From NCBI GenBank assembly GCA_030280995.1, contig JASXTE010000012.1, positions 7,539,001-7,603,000 of the forward strand: a stretch of DNA of 64,000 nt, given 5' to 3'. A program made the translations under genes and the position numbers. The DNA comes from Hemileia vastatrix (Eukaryota; Basidiomycota; Pucciniomycetes; Pucciniales; Zaghouaniaceae). This document shows positions 1-9,891 of the stretch, in pieces (the stretch's first letter is position 1; the number at the start of each line of letters is the position of its first letter). Below the pieces are notes generated by a model that was not told the DNA's origin, did no database searches, and saw only the letters and a program-made list of their open reading frames with translations.

Positions 1-2623
1 TTTTTGATGGAGAAGCAGGATATGGTTTTTTCTTAAGGGAAGGAGGAATATCACTCAAATTACAGGATAAGGTAATTTTCATCTCTTCCTGAACAATTCC
101 CAAGACATGAGAACCATGAGCAAAAGCCATAGGGAAAGAGGTAATAGAGGCAACAATAGAATCCTTTTGTTCATCAGTCAAATGATCACCAAAAGAAGCG
201 GTATTTATTTCATGTAATAAATCATCCATTTCAGTTGTTGTTCTACCTTTACATTGGGTCAGTGAGTTACAAGATTTCAACAAATGCCCAGAAGGTTTAG
301 GAGAAGAAATTTTGAATTTTCTTTTCCCATTTATTCCTAAGGTAAAGCAATTATTTGCTGGGTCCAGTTTCACACCAAACATGGTCAAAATATCATTTCC
401 CATAATAAACCAATTACTCAAATTATCATTTTTCATGACAACAAATTCACAAATAGCTCTGACAAAACCACCATTATATTTGAAGAATACAGAGGTTTTG
501 TATTTGCCAATAGGAAATAAGGTAGAACCATACCCTCTCCATTTTTCAGAAGTTATAGGCAATAATTTACTCAAATATTCCTTATCCACTGAAGCCAAAG
601 CTTTTTCAGATACTACACTTCCTCCAGCACCAGAATCAAGAACTACATCAACATTTTTACCATTAATGATAACAGGTGCCTTTAAAGGGGATATAGGAAT
701 AGAATTGTTAGTAATATCTCTAATTATCTCAGCATTTTCTACTGAAGATAAATTCAATACACAATCTTCAGATATATTATTTAAATAATGGACATCATGT
801 TCCAACATTAAAACATCTTTAACAGATTCATTGTCATAGGAGATATTACTTTCACAGTCACTGGAAGAATTATTGACATCAAGTTCAAGTTCATCAGTGT
901 CTTCATTTTGTTCAACAAGATGAATTTTCTTGTCACAAACATGACCCTTCTGCCACGGTTTGTTACATTTATAACAAGTATTTGTTGCATATTTTTTAGG
1001 TGCAACTGGGGCAGAGGGTTTACCAGATTTTTCTGGGAGCTTTATAGAAGGTTTATTCTGATCATTATAAGATTTACTAAGGTAATTCTTTGGTTCATAT
1101 CTATGGTTGAGTAGTACTTCATTACAGATATTAATGAAAGAAGAATTTTCCCTTACATGCTCAGTTCTAGCAACAATCAAATCCCTAAGAGAATTTGGTA
1201 ATTTATACAAGATTTTATCTCTCCAAATATCATAATCCATCTTTGGATCAATTGCTCTAAGGATTTTAGTTATTTTCATCAGAAAAACAATGGGCTTTTC
1301 AACAGAGGAGGATACATATCTAGTATTCTCATACAGTCTCTGCTGAGCTAACCTGAATTTTGAACCACCAAATTGATTCTCAATCAAGGATTTCCAATCA
1401 TTCCATGTATAATGATTGTTATCTAAGAGGACAGATTCATACCACATCAAGGCTACATTGGAAAATGAAGAAATTAGCTTAGAAACAATTTCCTCATCAG
1501 GTAGTTTATAAGATCTCTTTAAATTATCAATTCTCTGGATAAAGTGTTGCCAATCAGAGGAAGAATCACCATCAAAGGTAGGATATTGGTCTAATTTAGG
1601 CCAATTTTTCTGACTACTGGGATGGTCCACTTTTTGGTTTGAATTATTCATTAGTAATAATTCCTGAAGTTTAGCCAGGTGTTCAGAAATTTCATTATTT
1701 ACAGAAACAGCTGGTGCATGACTATCACAAGATTTTTTGCTAGTAGCAAAAGATTTTACAGACTCATTGTCAGTTTGTTTAATGGTTGAAATATGAGGAA
1801 GAAAGGATGAACTTTGTTCAGGTTTTTTTCCTTTATTTTTATGCAGCTTACTGGCAGAAATCTCATTTAATTCATTATTGATGGTTAAGGTTGAGAACTT
1901 TTCCTGTAGGTCAGACACATAGTTTCTTATTCTTGGAACTTCAGACATCTGGTCATTCACTTTTGCAAGAGATAGAACATTTCTGTCCTCAGAAACTGAG
2001 TGTTTGGTACTTAGTGCATGGAAGTCATTTTTTAGTTTCTTCAACTCATTTTGTAGAGATTTTATTTCATTTTTGAATGAATAATTTTCCTCAATAAGGG
2101 GTTTCAATTCACTCAATGTTTTATGCAGACTGATATTTCTATCTGAGATAGCTCTATGGTCACTTCTTATTTGTTTTTGTTGACTAAGAACAATATTCAA
2201 GGTTTCTTTGATTTTTAAATAAGCTGTATCTTGTACAGAAGAACTCACTTTACATTGCAAGTGTAAATTATTTAATCCATCATTTTCATGGATTAACACA
2301 TCTCTCACATGTTTGTCTTTCACAATATTAAAATCAAGGGTATCTTTCAATATTTCCTCAGAAGTTTTTTCAATTAAGTTATAGATTTCAGGGGGAACAG
2401 AATCATTTTTAATTGCAAGAGAAGGATTAATTAAAGATGTAGAAGTTAAATGTAAAGGTTCATCAAATGACAATTTGCTAATTACATCAATAGGGCTACT
2501 AGTTACAGGAAGCTGTCTTTTAACAGGTTTAACTGTTCTTTCACCATGTTCAATAATATTACCTGCAGAAGAAGATTTATTAGAAAACATACCCAAGTGA
2601 CTATCAACCAAATTACTTACCAT
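1..2623 (-). CDS. gypsy ORF-B: gag-pol polyprotein, 5' part (partial)
   Basis: The frame opens at an ATG in a CCATGG context (2623-2621) and I see no stop before the window edge, about 874 codons. Residues 1 to about 330 are hydrophilic with heptad-like stretches, probably coiled coil. A capsid-like region follows (about 340-500, with DWQHFIQRIDNL). A zinc-knuckle variant CYKCNKPWQKGHVC lies at about residues 550-563 and the aspartic protease motif LDSGAGGS near residue 660. The reverse transcriptase begins at the edge (DIPPSLKKKPYPASPSK). The protease glycine is intact here, whereas the nested relative has a stop there. The ATG overlaps the end of ORF-A. The uninterrupted frame suggests this copy is younger or still functional; that needs the missing 3' half. 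Confidence 0.9.
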   Translation of the reverse strand, partial: MVSNLVDSHLGMFSNKSSSAGNIIEHGERTVKPVKRQLPVTSSPIDVISKLSFDEPLHLTSTSLINPSLAIKNDSVPPEIYNLIEKTSEEILKDTLDFNIVKDKHVRDVLIHENDGLNNLHLQCKVSSSVQDTAYLKIKETLNIVLSQQKQIRSDHRAISDRNISLHKTLSELKPLIEENYSFKNEIKSLQNELKKLKNDFHALSTKHSVSEDRNVLSLAKVNDQMSEVPRIRNYVSDLQEKFSTLTINNELNEISASKLHKNKGKKPEQSSSFLPHISTIKQTDNESVKSFATSKKSCDSHAPAVSVNNEISEHLAKLQELLLMNNSNQKVDHPSSQKNWPKLDQYPTFDGDSSSDWQHFIQRIDNLKRSYKLPDEEIVSKLISSFSNVALMWYESVLLDNNHYTWNDWKSLIENQFGGSKFRLAQQRLYENTRYVSSSVEKPIVFLMKITKILRAIDPKMDYDIWRDKILYKLPNSLRDLIVARTEHVRENSSFINICNEVLLNHRYEPKNYLSKSYNDQNKPSIKLPEKSGKPSAPVAPKKYATNTCYKCNKPWQKGHVCDKKIHLVEQNEDTDELELDVNNSSSDCESNISYDNESVKDVLMLEHDVHYLNNISEDCVLNLSSVENAEIIRDITNNSIPISPLKAPVIINGKNVDVVLDSGAGGSVVSEKALASVDKEYLSKLLPITSEKWRGYGSTLFPIGKYKTSVFFKYNGGFVRAICEFVVMKNDNLSNWFIMGNDILTMFGVKLDPANNCFTLGINGKRKFKISSPKPSGHLLKSCNSLTQCKGRTTTEMDDLLHEINTASFGDHLTDEQKDSIVASITSFPMAFAHGSHVLGIVQEEMKITLSCNLSDIPPSLKKKPYPASPSK

Positions 2624-3298
2624 GGCAGAGGAGGAAACTTCCCCTGGGACTGGGTTTGGGATTGTGCTTGGGCTTTCTTTCTCCTGCTTTGTTGGTAGGG
2701 ATGAGGAGGTGGATGGAAATTGGGTGTTCTGGATGGGCCAGGCTGATGATGAGGAGGGTGTTGCACATTCTGTTGGTAGTGACTCATTAGATAATCCCAT
2801 TTCCATTGCTCTACTTCCATAGTATTTGGATTTTGGATGGTTGAGCTGGGTGGCTGTGAAGGTTGAGCCTGAAATTGAAGCTGATTGGGAGGCAATTGAG
2901 GAGGGGCCTGGGCCTGAATCTGGTTCCTGAGTTCTTGGACCTGATCCCACAATGTGTCTACCTTTGCTTTGTACGTCATATTTTCTGTCTTCAACTCTTT
3001 TATATGACTGGAGAGGTTGCTGATTTGTTGTGGCAGAGGAAGCTTTTTTATTTTGAAGCCTTTTGGAAGACCTTCTTGAGGCACTAGAGGCTTTACTTCC
3101 TTCTGTGGTACTGGGGGAAGGGGGTTTGGTTTGTTTGCATTTCCTGTCATTTCCACATCCTGCAGTATGAGAATTCTTTGTGTTAGCATAAGATTTTTTA
3201 TGACCAACTTTAGAAGAACTTACAGTGTCAGCATCATAGTCAATTTCTATCTCATCCACTTGCATGTTATCCATTTTTTCTGTCAAATTGTTGGACAT
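2617..3298 (-). CDS. gypsy ORF-A: small Pro/Gln-rich gag-like protein, one intron
   Basis: The proposed start is the ATG at 3298-3296. Exon 1 (3298-3224, 25 codons) holds an acidic peptide with MQVDEIEIDYDAD. A 64 bp intron (3223-3160) has donor GTAAGT, an internal TGCTAAC branch-like site and acceptor CTGCAG. Exon 2 (3159-2617) continues in phase with DVEMTG, a predicted coiled coil and a Pro/Gln-rich tail (HHQPGPSRTPNFHPPPHPY) ending in KFPPLPW and TAA. The nested relative keeps the same exon 1 length, the same 64 bp intron length and both splice sites, which supports the intron. The function is probably structural or nucleic-acid binding; I do not recognise a named domain. Its stop lies just downstream of the ORF-B start codon in another frame. 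Confidence 0.72.
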
Positions 3299-4008
3299 AC
3301 TAGTGGGAAGATTAATATTTTACTTTGTACTTTATAAAAAAAATAATCAAAGTTAGTCAATAATTTGCTCCAAATAATATAAAAAAAATTTTTTAATTAA
3401 TTAAATTATAGAAAAAATAACTTTCAATATAAAGTAATAATTAAAAAATTAATTTTTTTTTTAAAAAAAAAAAAATGGATTGCAAGTTTAAATTGGGAAT
3501 AACAAGTTAGTTAATTCAACCAATTAATTACCAATATTAAATATGGCAATATATTGGGACTAAGCACAATGTACTTTTAAGTCAACCAAAAATTAACAAT
3601 AATTAATAATAAAAAAAAAATTAAATTAATAATTCAATTTGTATTAATAATAATGTCAATTCTTCTAGGACTAAGAGGATTTAACACTCTATAATGGTCA
3701 ACTAGGAAAAAAAAAAAAAATTTTTAAAAATTGAACACTTACACTCAGTGAATCAGCAATTAAGCCACAATCACTGTTATTGCAATAAAAATATAGTAAT
3801 ATGAGTGAGAGGCGCAAAGGTGAACTTACTATAGTGATCGAAAAATCACTTCAAAATAATATAAAAATTAATATTATATAAACCTAATATGTCGAACCCA
3901 AGTTCGAAACACAGTCGCGGCAAAAGTTTCGTTTTGCTAGGTGGTCCGTGCGTTTTGTCGTCCGTTGCCAGGCTTCGATCGTCGTCGTCGTTTGGAAAGG
4001 CCCTCAGT
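3299..4008 (-). other. 5' leader of gypsy copy 1
   Basis: This untranslated stretch lies between the 5' LTR and ORF-A. It is AT-rich with homopolymer A/T runs. A CGATCACTATAGTAAGTTC segment (about 3823-3841, minus strand) is preserved in the relative as CGATCACTACTGTAAGTC and includes a GTAAGT donor-like site, so the leader may also be spliced. The primer-binding region next to the LTR is diverged (CTGAGGGCC) compared with TGGGGACCC in the relative. Confidence 0.55.
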
Positions 4009-5149
4009 TGTCGGCCGGTCGTCTAGAAGAAGGAGAAAATAGAAGAAGGAATGAGAGGAGGAGAAGGAGGAAAAAAGTATGGGTAATAAAAAAAATAAAA
4101 TTTAATAAAATTATTTAATTTATTGAGAGAAAAACAACGATAAGTGAGCTGGGAGGTGACAACAACTTGGTTTTATTAATATTAATATTATTTAAGTAAG
4201 AGTTCTGCGCGGCAACCAAAATAATTACTATCAGACTTAGAGCAACCTTTAAATTGTTATATAAAATTTTAATTAGAATTTTATTACTAATAAAAAGAAT
4301 ATAAACGTAATATAAAAATTGTATTTCAATTGTTGAGTGTATAATAAGTGATAAGGCTACAGGGGATTATCCAAGGCCCTTTTATAGGCAATGGGTCCTC
4401 TGAAGCGCTACTATATCAGTAAATACAATGATTAGAAAGGAATAAAACAAATATATCAAAAAGAGTAAATGAAACATAACAATATAGAGAAAAACATGAA
4501 ACAATTAATTAAAAGCCCAATTAAGAATCCAATTTCCCCGCCATTAATCCCCAAATCAGTAAGTGACAATAGTAAATAACTAAACAAGAGTGGAAACATA
4601 GGAACTATGAGAAATATAATTCCCAACAGATGGTCCATCCTGATTAGAGGACATTTTAAGTGAAACAAAAAATAATTTGACGCAACAAAACAATCAATTA
4701 ATCTCAATTTAGTTCAAATTAATTTATTTTTTTTTTCTAACACAATTAAGGGTCAAAAGAAGCGTCCTTAATAATTGTTTAGTGTCATATGAGAGGTATT
4801 AGTTAATATATAAATTTAAGTAATTAATTTAAATATATTATAAATCAAATTTACACTTGTAATTATAATATATGTTTTTTAATTAATTAAATATAAATTT
4901 ATAATTATTAAATATATAAAAATGCGCCATTATTTGTAGAATATATTATATTATGCTCAATTTAATTGTATATAAAAATATATATAACCAATAAATTTAA
5001 TGTAACATTTGTATATAATAAAATTCTTATATAATTTCATTATGTAATAAAATATTAAGTTATATTCATTAAATACAAGTTTTACCCACTCTTTAAGGTT
5101 TTATAATTTATATATCATTTACTGGACTCCTGGAATAGCCTGGCTGACA
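4009..5149 (-). repeat. 5' LTR of gypsy copy 1
   Basis: On the plus strand the 1141 bp repeat begins TGTCGGCCGGTCGTCTAG and ends AGCCTGGCTGACA, the same ends as the LTRs at 22014 and 29908. It sits upstream of the leader of a minus-strand element, so it is the 5' LTR and should hold its promoter. The interior is AT-rich and strongly diverged from the 1192 bp LTRs. Confidence 0.9.
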
Positions 5150-5885
5150 GGAGGGGTGAGTGAAAGATGGTGTAAAATAAATAAAAAATAAAAAATTTAA
5201 ATAATATGTGAAATTTTGCTAAACCAGATGTATGGAATCTGTATTTTAGCATTGGATATCTATTCAATAGTCATAAAAAAAGTTCCTCACCAAATTTTTC
5301 TCATTTAGCTCAATTCTGCTTTGAATTAGATTTAATAAAGGCTATTTGTAAACATCTTGTAAGACAGAAATATTTTTGGTTGGGTGCTCCCTTGAGCACC
5401 CATAATGAGTCACTCTAGCAGATACAGCTAAAATTTTGTTGGCCTGCATCCAATTACTCTGAAGTTCATTGGGTTAGCACTTTTTTCTCTGATGAGTGTT
5501 TTTAGTTTGGCAGTAAGACAGAAATCAGGGCTTGTTTTTTCATAGCAGGATTGGTTAGACTTTTTGCATGAATGACATCATCTTGTGCTTGGACAAAAAA
5601 TGCTAAACAACATTCCAAAATGGTTTCTTTCACATCTGATCTTAGTTTAGTTACTTTGCTTACTGGTTTCCTCATCCACAATAATGCCTTTTCCCCTATT
5701 TGAACCCCCCTTATCAAGCATAGGTTCCACTCAGGATGAAATTTTATATTTGGATGATGCATTTCAATACTTAATATTTTTTTCTTCAAAAGAGAATAGT
5801 AAAACATTTAGTTTTTACAAAAATCTTTTAATATGGGGAAATCATATCATATATAAGGACCATAAATTTTTCAGGCTAATAACAC
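5150..5885. other. Spacer with a short perfect hairpin
   Basis: This stretch separates the LTR from the hairpin-repeat array. It holds a perfect 8-bp stem with a 4-nt loop at 5382-5401 (GGGTGCTC, CCTT, GAGCACCC) and one short minus-strand reading frame described separately. I see no transposon end here, so the left boundary of element A is unknown. Confidence 0.5.
5502..5807 (-). CDS. Unrecognised 101-aa protein fragment
   Basis: The frame reads as ordinary globular protein sequence rather than low complexity, with motifs such as FHPEWNLCLIRGVQ, KLRSDVKETILECCLAFFVQ and NPAMKKQALISVLLPN. I do not recognise a family. The apparent ATG (5807) follows a lysine-rich stretch and may not be the true start; an upstream exon is possible. 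It lies left of the hairpin-repeat array and the TET-like pseudogene and could be a third gene of element A, but nothing in view proves that. It could also be a chance frame. Confidence 0.35.
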   Translation of the reverse strand: MFYYSLLKKKILSIEMHHPNIKFHPEWNLCLIRGVQIGEKALLWMRKPVSKVTKLRSDVKETILECCLAFFVQAQDDVIHAKSLTNPAMKKQALISVLLPN

Positions 5886-6720
5886 TCACCTATACAAAGA
5901 ACCAAAGTCTCTGCAACTTGCAGAAACTTTGGTTCTCTCCCAGAAAGATTCTGCCTGGCTGGGAGTGAAAAAAATTATAAAAAAATAAATAAATAAACTC
6001 ACCTACACAAAAAACCAAAGTTGCTGCAACTAGCAGCCACTTTGGCTCTCACCCAGCCAGGTTCTGCCTGGCTGGGAGCAATCTTATGTAAAATAAAAAA
6101 AAAAAATTAAAAATAAAACACTGACCTATACAAAGAACTGAGGTTTCTGCAACTAGAAATGAATTCAGTTCTTTCCCAGGCAGGCTCTTCCTGGCTGAGA
6201 GTAATCTTACGTAAAAGAAAAAAAAGAAAAAAACTGAGCTATACAAAGAACCAAAGTTGCAGCAAATAGCAGCAACTTTTGTTCTCTCCCAGCCAGTCAC
6301 AACCTGGCTGGGAGAAATCTTATTTAAAATTAAAAAAAAAAACACTGACCTATACCAAGAACCAAACTCACTTCAACTAGCAGAAAATTTGGTTCTCTCC
6401 CAGCCAGGTTATGCCTGGCAGGGAGCAATCATATGTAAAATAAATAAATAAATAAAAAAAACAAAAAAAAGACCTATACAAGGAACCAAAGTCCCTACAA
6501 CTAGCAGAGACTTTGGTTCTCTTGCAGCCAGAAAGAAGCTGGCTGTTAGAGAACACAAAAAAAGTAAAAGAAAACGAATTAAAAAAAGAAAAAACAAAAA
6601 AAACACACCTATACAAAGAACCAAAGTTGCTGAAACTAGCAGAAATTTTGTTTTTCTCACAGACAGGAAGAAGCTGGCTGCAAGAGAACACAGAAAAAAG
6701 TAAAAAAAAAGAATTAAAAA
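5886..6720. repeat. Seven tandem units of about 110-135 bp, two hairpins per unit
   Basis: Units start with CTATACAAAGAACC-like sequence near 5892, 6003, 6125, 6240, 6351, 6475 and 6609. Each contains an imperfect palindrome built on ACCAAAGTTGCTG and its complement. The first six contain a second, GC-rich palindrome (fullest in the first units); the best is at 6052-6076, where CCCAGCCAGG and CCTGGCTGGG flank a 5-nt loop. Units are joined by A-rich linkers. The frames open across the array have no coding character. Similar hairpin-rich arrays are common as subterminal parts of DNA transposons. Confidence 0.85.
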
Positions 6721-7030
6721 ACAGCACCAAAAATTATTAGCACCACCAAAAAATACTGGACTCACCTTTAATAAAAAATTAAATAGCTCCTTTTTGTGGG
6801 GGAGGAAAATTTTTCATTTAAACTTACAGCTTTCATATATTTCAATTTTCAGAAATTTGAGAATTAATAATGTAAGCTCTTAAATATTTAAACTAATATA
6901 ACAGTTGTTCTTCCTTTAGGTCTTTATGGGGTTTTAAGTGGGGTTTATTAGTTGTATACCCCCCACCAACAAGAATTTTTGCTGGAAAATGTCTATGAGG
7001 GTTTTAATTGTTTTTTATTTTCAATTTAAA
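6721..7030. other. AT-rich spacer
   Basis: No gene, repeat or transposon end is recognised between the hairpin array and the TET-like pseudogene. A TATACCCCCCACC stretch near 6955 only loosely resembles the element termini. Confidence 0.4.
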
Positions 7031-8037
7031 GCAGATTTAGTATGACAAGAATCGGAAATGGGTTCCCAAATAAGAGCTCTTATTTCAGAAGGTAGGGGGA
7101 GGCCTGGAACAATGAGGTGGGAACAGATTTTGAAGAGGTTTGGTACCAAAACTATCCATTCCAGGAGGGTGTTACATCTCATGACCCTATCCCTGCATTC
7201 TCTGACTCTTACAACACTGGGACATATGGCATAGCTCATTTCTCACCAAAACCTTCAGTAAGTCAGCCTTCTAATTGTGAAATTCATTCATTGATTGTGA
7301 ATTCCTTTCCAATTGAAGAATTGAAGAGCTTTGGGATTTTGGAAGATTTCAAGAAATTTTGTGAATACCTAAGAATGTTGAGGCATAAAATAGAGACTAA
7401 TTCTGCTCATAAAAAAGGAGGTGGTGAGGGTAATATGTATTCTGCTTGGGAAAGAGCTGCTACCCCACATATATTTGACATCAGTAAGTAAATTTATTAT
7501 TTTTTAAACATTTTTAAAATTCATTATACTTATTAAATATCAAGTTCTTTATATAAATTTAATGATAGATGATGAAAAAGTACACAAAGCTTTAGGATTC
7601 ATCTTTTCTTTTTACACCTTTTTTTAAGCTTCTTTCTGCAAAGTACTATCATAACTCTCTGAAACTGGTGACTGAACTAGATCTTCCTTCTATGATGGTG
7701 TTAATTCTTTTGGAGGTAGCTTAAATTAGACTTTTGAGGATTCTCCCATTTCCCACACAAAGATTTGGATGTCAGTGGTATTATCCAGGGTGTTTAGTGG
7801 ATAACAACTTTAGATGGACTTTTGGATGAAGATTCTTGGAAGGAAGGCACACCTAGACAAAATGGAGGCCAATTTATCTTTCCAGAGCTCAAGTATATAG
7901 TGGAGTTTGAGAAGTGTGATGGTTTATGGGTGATTATTTGGCCTGCTAACAAACTATATCATCAAAATACTCCTGTAAAAGAGTTTGGTAACTTTACAAG
8001 GCTAGGTTATTAAATTCAAATCAGTAAAAGACTATCA
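7031..8037 (+). pseudogene. TET/JBP-like 2OG-Fe(II) oxygenase remnant (element A)
   Basis: Exon 1 (to about 7482) carries EAWNNEVGTDFEEVWYQNYP; a TAG at 7093 interrupts the frame upstream. The intron (about 7483-7569) has donor GTAAGT and acceptor ATAG, rejoining as FDINDEKVHKALGF. The frame then shifts several times. The iron-binding HxD is seen as HKDLD (HKD codons 7756-7764), then GGQFIFPELKYIVEF, the distal histidine in LYHQNTP (codon 7960-7962) and the 2OG-type arginine in FTRLG (codon 7999-8001). This order matches the TET/JBP family, which oxidises 5-methylcytosine in DNA. Stops at 7789-7791 and 8011-8013 break it. It faces the transposase at 8408-9593 tail to tail. It is a different subfamily from the copies at 57 and 63 kb. 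Confidence 0.72.
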
Positions 8038-8407
8038 AAATCTATTAGAACATTAAAAATTCTTATACCAGATGTTGTAATTCTGATTATATAAAAATGA
8101 ATGAAAAAGAAAAGGTAGAGTACTTGCATGATAGCTTTCTTCAAAAATTATTGGATAATAATTGTTGTTTAGAAATTTATAATTATTATTATTATCAAAA
8201 GGCATGTATATCACTAGAAAAATACATTTAATTTTATCAGACTGGGAAACTTAAATACATATAGATTGAGGGATACAAGAGGAGAGGAGGAAAAGGATAT
8301 GAGGGGTGAAAGAAAAAAGAATGAACAATATTAAAAAATTTAAAGGAGTTGTGCTGAGAAATGATGGATTGTGATTGGCATAATGATAGAGCGTATCCCA
8401 GTGGAAA
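8038..8407. other. Spacer between oxygenase and transposase remnants
   Basis: The two remnants converge on this AT-rich stretch. I see purine-rich sequence at 8275-8330 and nothing else that can be named. Confidence 0.4.
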
Positions 8408-9593
8408 TTAAGTTTTGTGAATCAAGGGGGGGAGAGCTGGTTCAGGTTCAGGATCTTCTTCTTCATAAAGGTCATACCACTCATCCTTCAAATGAGATAG
8501 GATATTATGGTGTATAATGCAAGTCATTATCCAATGATTCGCAGTTTTGATTTCCATTTTTTTTAAAAATTGGATTCTGAGTTCCCAGAGATTAAAAAAT
8601 CTTCCCTTTAAAATTGAAGTAGCTTGTTCAATTTTTACTCTGAATTGTGCAAGATGATAATTGAGAGTTGTTTTTGGGTCATTTTCTAAAGTTGCACCTT
8701 GAAAAGTAGGAATAATTTATTTTCCACTTGCATAAGCTGAGTATGCAAGGAGGTACTGAGATTTGTCAAAGTATTGGTGAAGATTTTGAGAAATCTTCAT
8801 TCTTTGGAACACAGAAGAGTCATGACATGAGCTGGAGCAGCCACTATGAAAAGCAATAAACATTCTGTTGATATCACACACAAGTTGAAAGGCAATAGAG
8901 TATCTAGAAAGAAGATAAAAATTTCATGAAGAGAAATTTAAGAACATTTTGAAGAAACCTTTTTCTGTGACAAAAATAATGGTTGCCATCATGGGAAGGC
9001 TTTTGGCTCAACAGTATAGTTTTATTATCAACAAAAACTACACATCAAGAGAAACATTCAGCTTGCATTACTTGAGAGTATTCAAGGTTCTCTTGTGGAG
9101 TTGGAAAAGCAAGTGTTTGAGACTTGAGAAAAAGGATAGAAATCATACAGTGCTTGGTGTATAATATGAGGGTACCATATCCTATTGTAAAGAGATTATC
9201 AAAACGTCTTACAGAAGCACCATTTCCATTAGAACCAAAGCAAAATAGTGCAACAGAAAGTTGAAAGGTAGGATTACCCTGTTTGTTATTGGAATTATTA
9301 TGGAAGATAGGATGATTGGAGATGAGTTGAGAAATTTTGAAAAAAGAATCAGGAGAAGTTCGAAAAATTTGTGTGAAGTTTAAATGAGGAATTACAAGAA
9401 TTGAGGAAAGATTATATCTGGGATCATGATAAAGATATGGCCCTCTTGGCTTGATGTAAGACTTTTTGGAAAGATAAGACATATAAGCTAAAGTGTCTTC
9501 CAAACCAGAGTTAGAATCAGAATAAGCAGCTCAATTTAAAGTGATAGAATTCATAGCTAAGTGAAGTTGCTTTCTAGTAGAGAGGTGCTTCAT
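8408..9593 (-). pseudogene. PIF/Harbinger-like DDE transposase (element A)
   Basis: The start MKHLSTRKQLH is shared with copies B and D. The frame continues through YLSKKSYIKPRGPYLYHDP and the RFGSNGNGASVRRFDNLF-like core, then VFVDNKTILLSQKPSHDGNHYF. An intron interrupts the core, after which LVCDINRMFIAFHSG, SCHDSSVFQRM, YLLAYSAYASGK and IEQATSILKGR follow, ending at TAA (8408-8410). The first catalytic Asp is present (codon 9029-9027) and the Glu is present, but the second Asp is Tyr (codon 8743-8741). A stop follows MNSITLN near the N terminus and others occur in the core. DDE transposases cut and join the element's ends in the nucleus; this copy should be inactive. Confidence 0.85.
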
Positions 9594-9859
9594 TATCTTT
9601 GGTAGAAGGTTTAGGTGATGAATGGGAAGTGGGAATTCACCACCCCATGAGCAGGTGGGGTGTGTAGATAGAAAAAGATGTTTTGTGTTTGCCACCAAAA
9701 TTAATAAGCATAGAGTGAAGAGAGACTTAAGGATGGAATATGCAATTTTAAGCCATGTGACTTTCTTACAAATTAATCATGGATGTGATGAGTTTGGGAT
9801 TAAGAATTAGGAATAGAAATTGGGGTATAAGAGGTGGGATAATTCATTGTGGTGCAATC

Positions 9860-9891
9860 CTTATCCACTGGACCTGGGGCTAGTGGATAAG
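9860..9891. repeat. Subterminal palindrome of element A
   Basis: This imperfect 32-bp palindrome is built from CTTATCCACTGGACCT and GGGGCTAGTGGATAAG. It has the same position relative to the right terminus as in elements B and C, and is a candidate binding site for the transposase or its Myb-like partner. Confidence 0.75.

Larger units (their letters stand above)
1..5149 (-). mobile_element. Ty3/gypsy LTR retrotransposon, copy 1, truncated by window start
   Basis: The minus strand reads LTR (5149-4009), leader, gag-like ORF-A, then a long gag-pol frame that runs off the window at the start of reverse transcriptase. The coding part closely parallels the element at 22014-31099, so both belong to one family, but the LTRs differ in length (1141 versus 1192 bp) and are clearly diverged. 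The 3' half and 3' LTR lie outside, so no target duplication can be checked. It replicates by reverse transcription of its own RNA in cytoplasmic particles, as known for the superfamily. Confidence 0.93.

Noticed and set aside
2563..2620. A second intron in ORF-A/ORF-B (donor GTAAGT at 2620, acceptor CTGCAG at 2563)
   Set aside because: Joining these sites puts a stop directly after the junction, and ORF-B is open through the segment in both copies.
5382..5401. Rho-independent terminator
   Set aside because: The hairpin is perfect but the context is eukaryotic and there is no adjacent gene or T-run that fits.
5886..6720. CRISPR array
   Set aside because: Units are over 110 bp, diverged, without unique spacers of constant length, and the genome is eukaryotic.
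6049..6765. Several overlapping frames of 75-118 codons on both strands
   Set aside because: They run through the tandem hairpin repeats and their A-rich linkers; the peptides are repeat translations.
6950..6970. Left terminus of element A at TATACCCCCCACC
   Set aside because: The orientation and following bases do not match the AGGGGGTATCAA end and no AAT duplication pairs with the right end.
7117..7119. Start codon of the TET-like gene of element A
   Set aside because: The codon is GTG and coding sequence continues upstream of it, so it is internal to a broken frame.
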